Assembly: GCA_030696465.1 (NCBI GenBank)
Contig: JAUYSE010000017.1
Coordinates: 1-5,414 of the forward strand
Source of the DNA: Legionellaceae bacterium
Lineage (GTDB): Bacteria > Pseudomonadota > Gammaproteobacteria > Legionellales > Legionellaceae
DNA: 5,414 nt
Direction of reading: 5' to 3'
The notes below the pieces were generated by a model. The model searched no databases, was not told the origin of the DNA, and saw only the letters and a list, made by a program, of their open reading frames with translations. Made by a program: the position numbers and the translations under genes. Shown here one piece after another: positions 5,045-5,414 of the stretch. Numbering within the stretch: position 1 is the stretch's first letter; each line of letters starts with the position of its first letter.

Positions 5045-5069
5045 ATTTGGGAGTCAGTGACTCCCAAAT
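5045..5069. repeat. Palindrome A5, intergenic
   Basis: Perfect 12-base arms (ATTTGGGAGTCA and complement) around G5057. The exact reverse complement of the coding copy A2 in the nuclease gene, over 1 kb away. Confidence 0.92.
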
Positions 5070-5070
5070 C

Positions 5071-5089
5071 TTGCAACGCTACGTTGCAA
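5071..5089. repeat. Palindrome B6, next to the integrase gene
   Basis: Perfect 8-base arms TTGCAACG/CGTTGCAA around CTA, the reverse complement of the B2 core (centre TAG). It ends 12 bases before the AGGA ribosome site of the integrase gene, so a hairpin in the mRNA could limit its translation. Confidence 0.85.
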
Positions 5090-5111
5090 AGTTGATTTAT
5101 CAGGAAAATAT

Positions 5112-5414
5112 ATGGGAAAACTAACCGCCAAAGCTGTGGAAAAAGCACTTCCACACGATAAAGAATATAAATTACATGATGGTGAGGGGCTGTTTTTGAG
5201 AGTGCGTCCAAGTGGTGCAAAAAGTTGGTTATTTTCTTACAGAATGCCCAATAGTAAATCTCTAATCCGCATGACTATTGGTACACCTAAAGATCTTACT
5301 ATAAAAAAAGCACGCGATAAAATTCGAGAGTTACAAGATCTTGTTGAAGCGGGCACCGATCCTAGAAATGCAAAAGCTGCTGCTATTGCCGAAAATATGC
5401 AAGCAGTTACTATG
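5112..5414 (+). CDS. P4-type tyrosine integrase, N-terminal part (cut by window end)
   Basis: The frame from ATG 5112 is open for all 101 codons to the window end. The start has AGGA at 5102-5105. The visible part is the arm-binding N-terminal domain of P4-like integrases (DUF4102, PF13356): LTAKAVEKALP, YKLHDGEGLFLRVRPSGAKSW, a TIGTPKDLTIKKARDK stretch and AGTDPRNAK are family landmarks. The central arm-linker and the catalytic R-H-R-Y domain lie beyond 5414, so activity cannot be judged; the full protein is usually about 400 residues. Such enzymes integrate elements into the 3' ends of tRNA genes, which fits the tRNA-Arg(CCT) fragment at 3188-3233. Usually the integrase gene directly borders its att site; here about 1.9 kb holding the small ORF, the nuclease and the hairpins lies between. 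Confidence 0.92.
   Translation, partial: MGKLTAKAVEKALPHDKEYKLHDGEGLFLRVRPSGAKSWLFSYRMPNSKSLIRMTIGTPKDLTIKKARDKIRELQDLVEAGTDPRNAKAAAIAENMQAVTM

Larger units (their letters stand above)
4771..5111. other. Non-coding hairpin array between nuclease and integrase genes
   Basis: No credible gene is seen in these 341 bp. Instead at least nine short palindromes sit almost end to end. Type A has outer arms ATTTGGGA and type B outer arms AATTGTGCA. Centres are near 4795, 4818, 4880, 4917, 4961, 4997, 5034, 5057 and 5080, plus a weak one near 4849. The order from 4818 to 5080 is B A B A B B A B, which is close to mirror-symmetric. The region must also hold the integrase promoter and possibly the end of the nuclease transcript, but neither stands out. 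Confidence 0.85.

Noticed and set aside
4782..5089. CRISPR array
   Set aside because: The repeats are variable palindromes of different types, placed nearly end to end at uneven distances, without uniform unique spacers or cas genes.
5011..5220. Minus-strand frame of 69 codons
   Set aside because: Runs antisense through the hairpin array and the integrase start; the integrase reading is far better supported.

Overview
The window is AT-rich bacterial DNA in which an ordinary chromosomal stretch meets the end of an integrated mobile element. The SelA-independent clues (an IS3-family transposon, a P4-type integrase on a tRNA-Arg target, a YhcG/DUF1016 nuclease, low GC) fit a gammaproteobacterium. 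A Legionella-like host is my guess from overall style only; nothing in the window proves it.

Left part, 1-1250: a complete IS3-family insertion sequence read on the minus strand, with imperfect 30-bp terminal inverted repeats, orfA, orfB and an A7 slippery run for -1 frameshifting. Immediately right of it, 1252-1338 is the last 28 codons of a plus-strand gene that the element appears to have cut. A strong hairpin at 1342-1380 separates this tail from the convergent minus-strand gene 1384-3084, a 566-residue FAD-dependent oxidoreductase of the D-amino acid oxidase (DAO) fold. Its real start is an internal ATG rather than the upstream TTG.

Junction, 3105-3400: positions 3188-3233 hold the 3' part of a tRNA-Arg(CCT) gene on the minus strand, from the anticodon loop to CCA, with no 5' half. 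This is the expected scar of integration into a tRNA gene. It implies chromosome to the left and integrated element to the right. The next 160 bp carry a 9-bp inverted repeat, a possible promoter and a tandem 12-bp repeat around TGGG(C/T)ACCCA, resembling an integrase arm-site region.

Element part, 3405-5414: a small ORF (3405-3635) overlaps the start of a PD-(D/E)XK nuclease gene of the YhcG/DUF1016 family (3625-4770). After 341 bp without a gene comes the first 101 codons of a P4-type tyrosine integrase (from 5112), cut by the window end.

The most interesting signal is a set of short palindromes confined to 3446-5089. Three lie in the small ORF at an exact 66-bp centre-to-centre period, two lie in frame inside the nuclease gene, again exactly 66 bp apart, and about ten pack the gap before the integrase. 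Copies differ by paired changes in both arms, so the hairpin or cruciform seems to be what is kept, and a nearly identical palindrome occurs both in coding and non-coding DNA. I know of no named element that matches. A nuclease gene associated with its own family of hairpin repeats, inside an integrase-bearing element, is the candidate undescribed system here.
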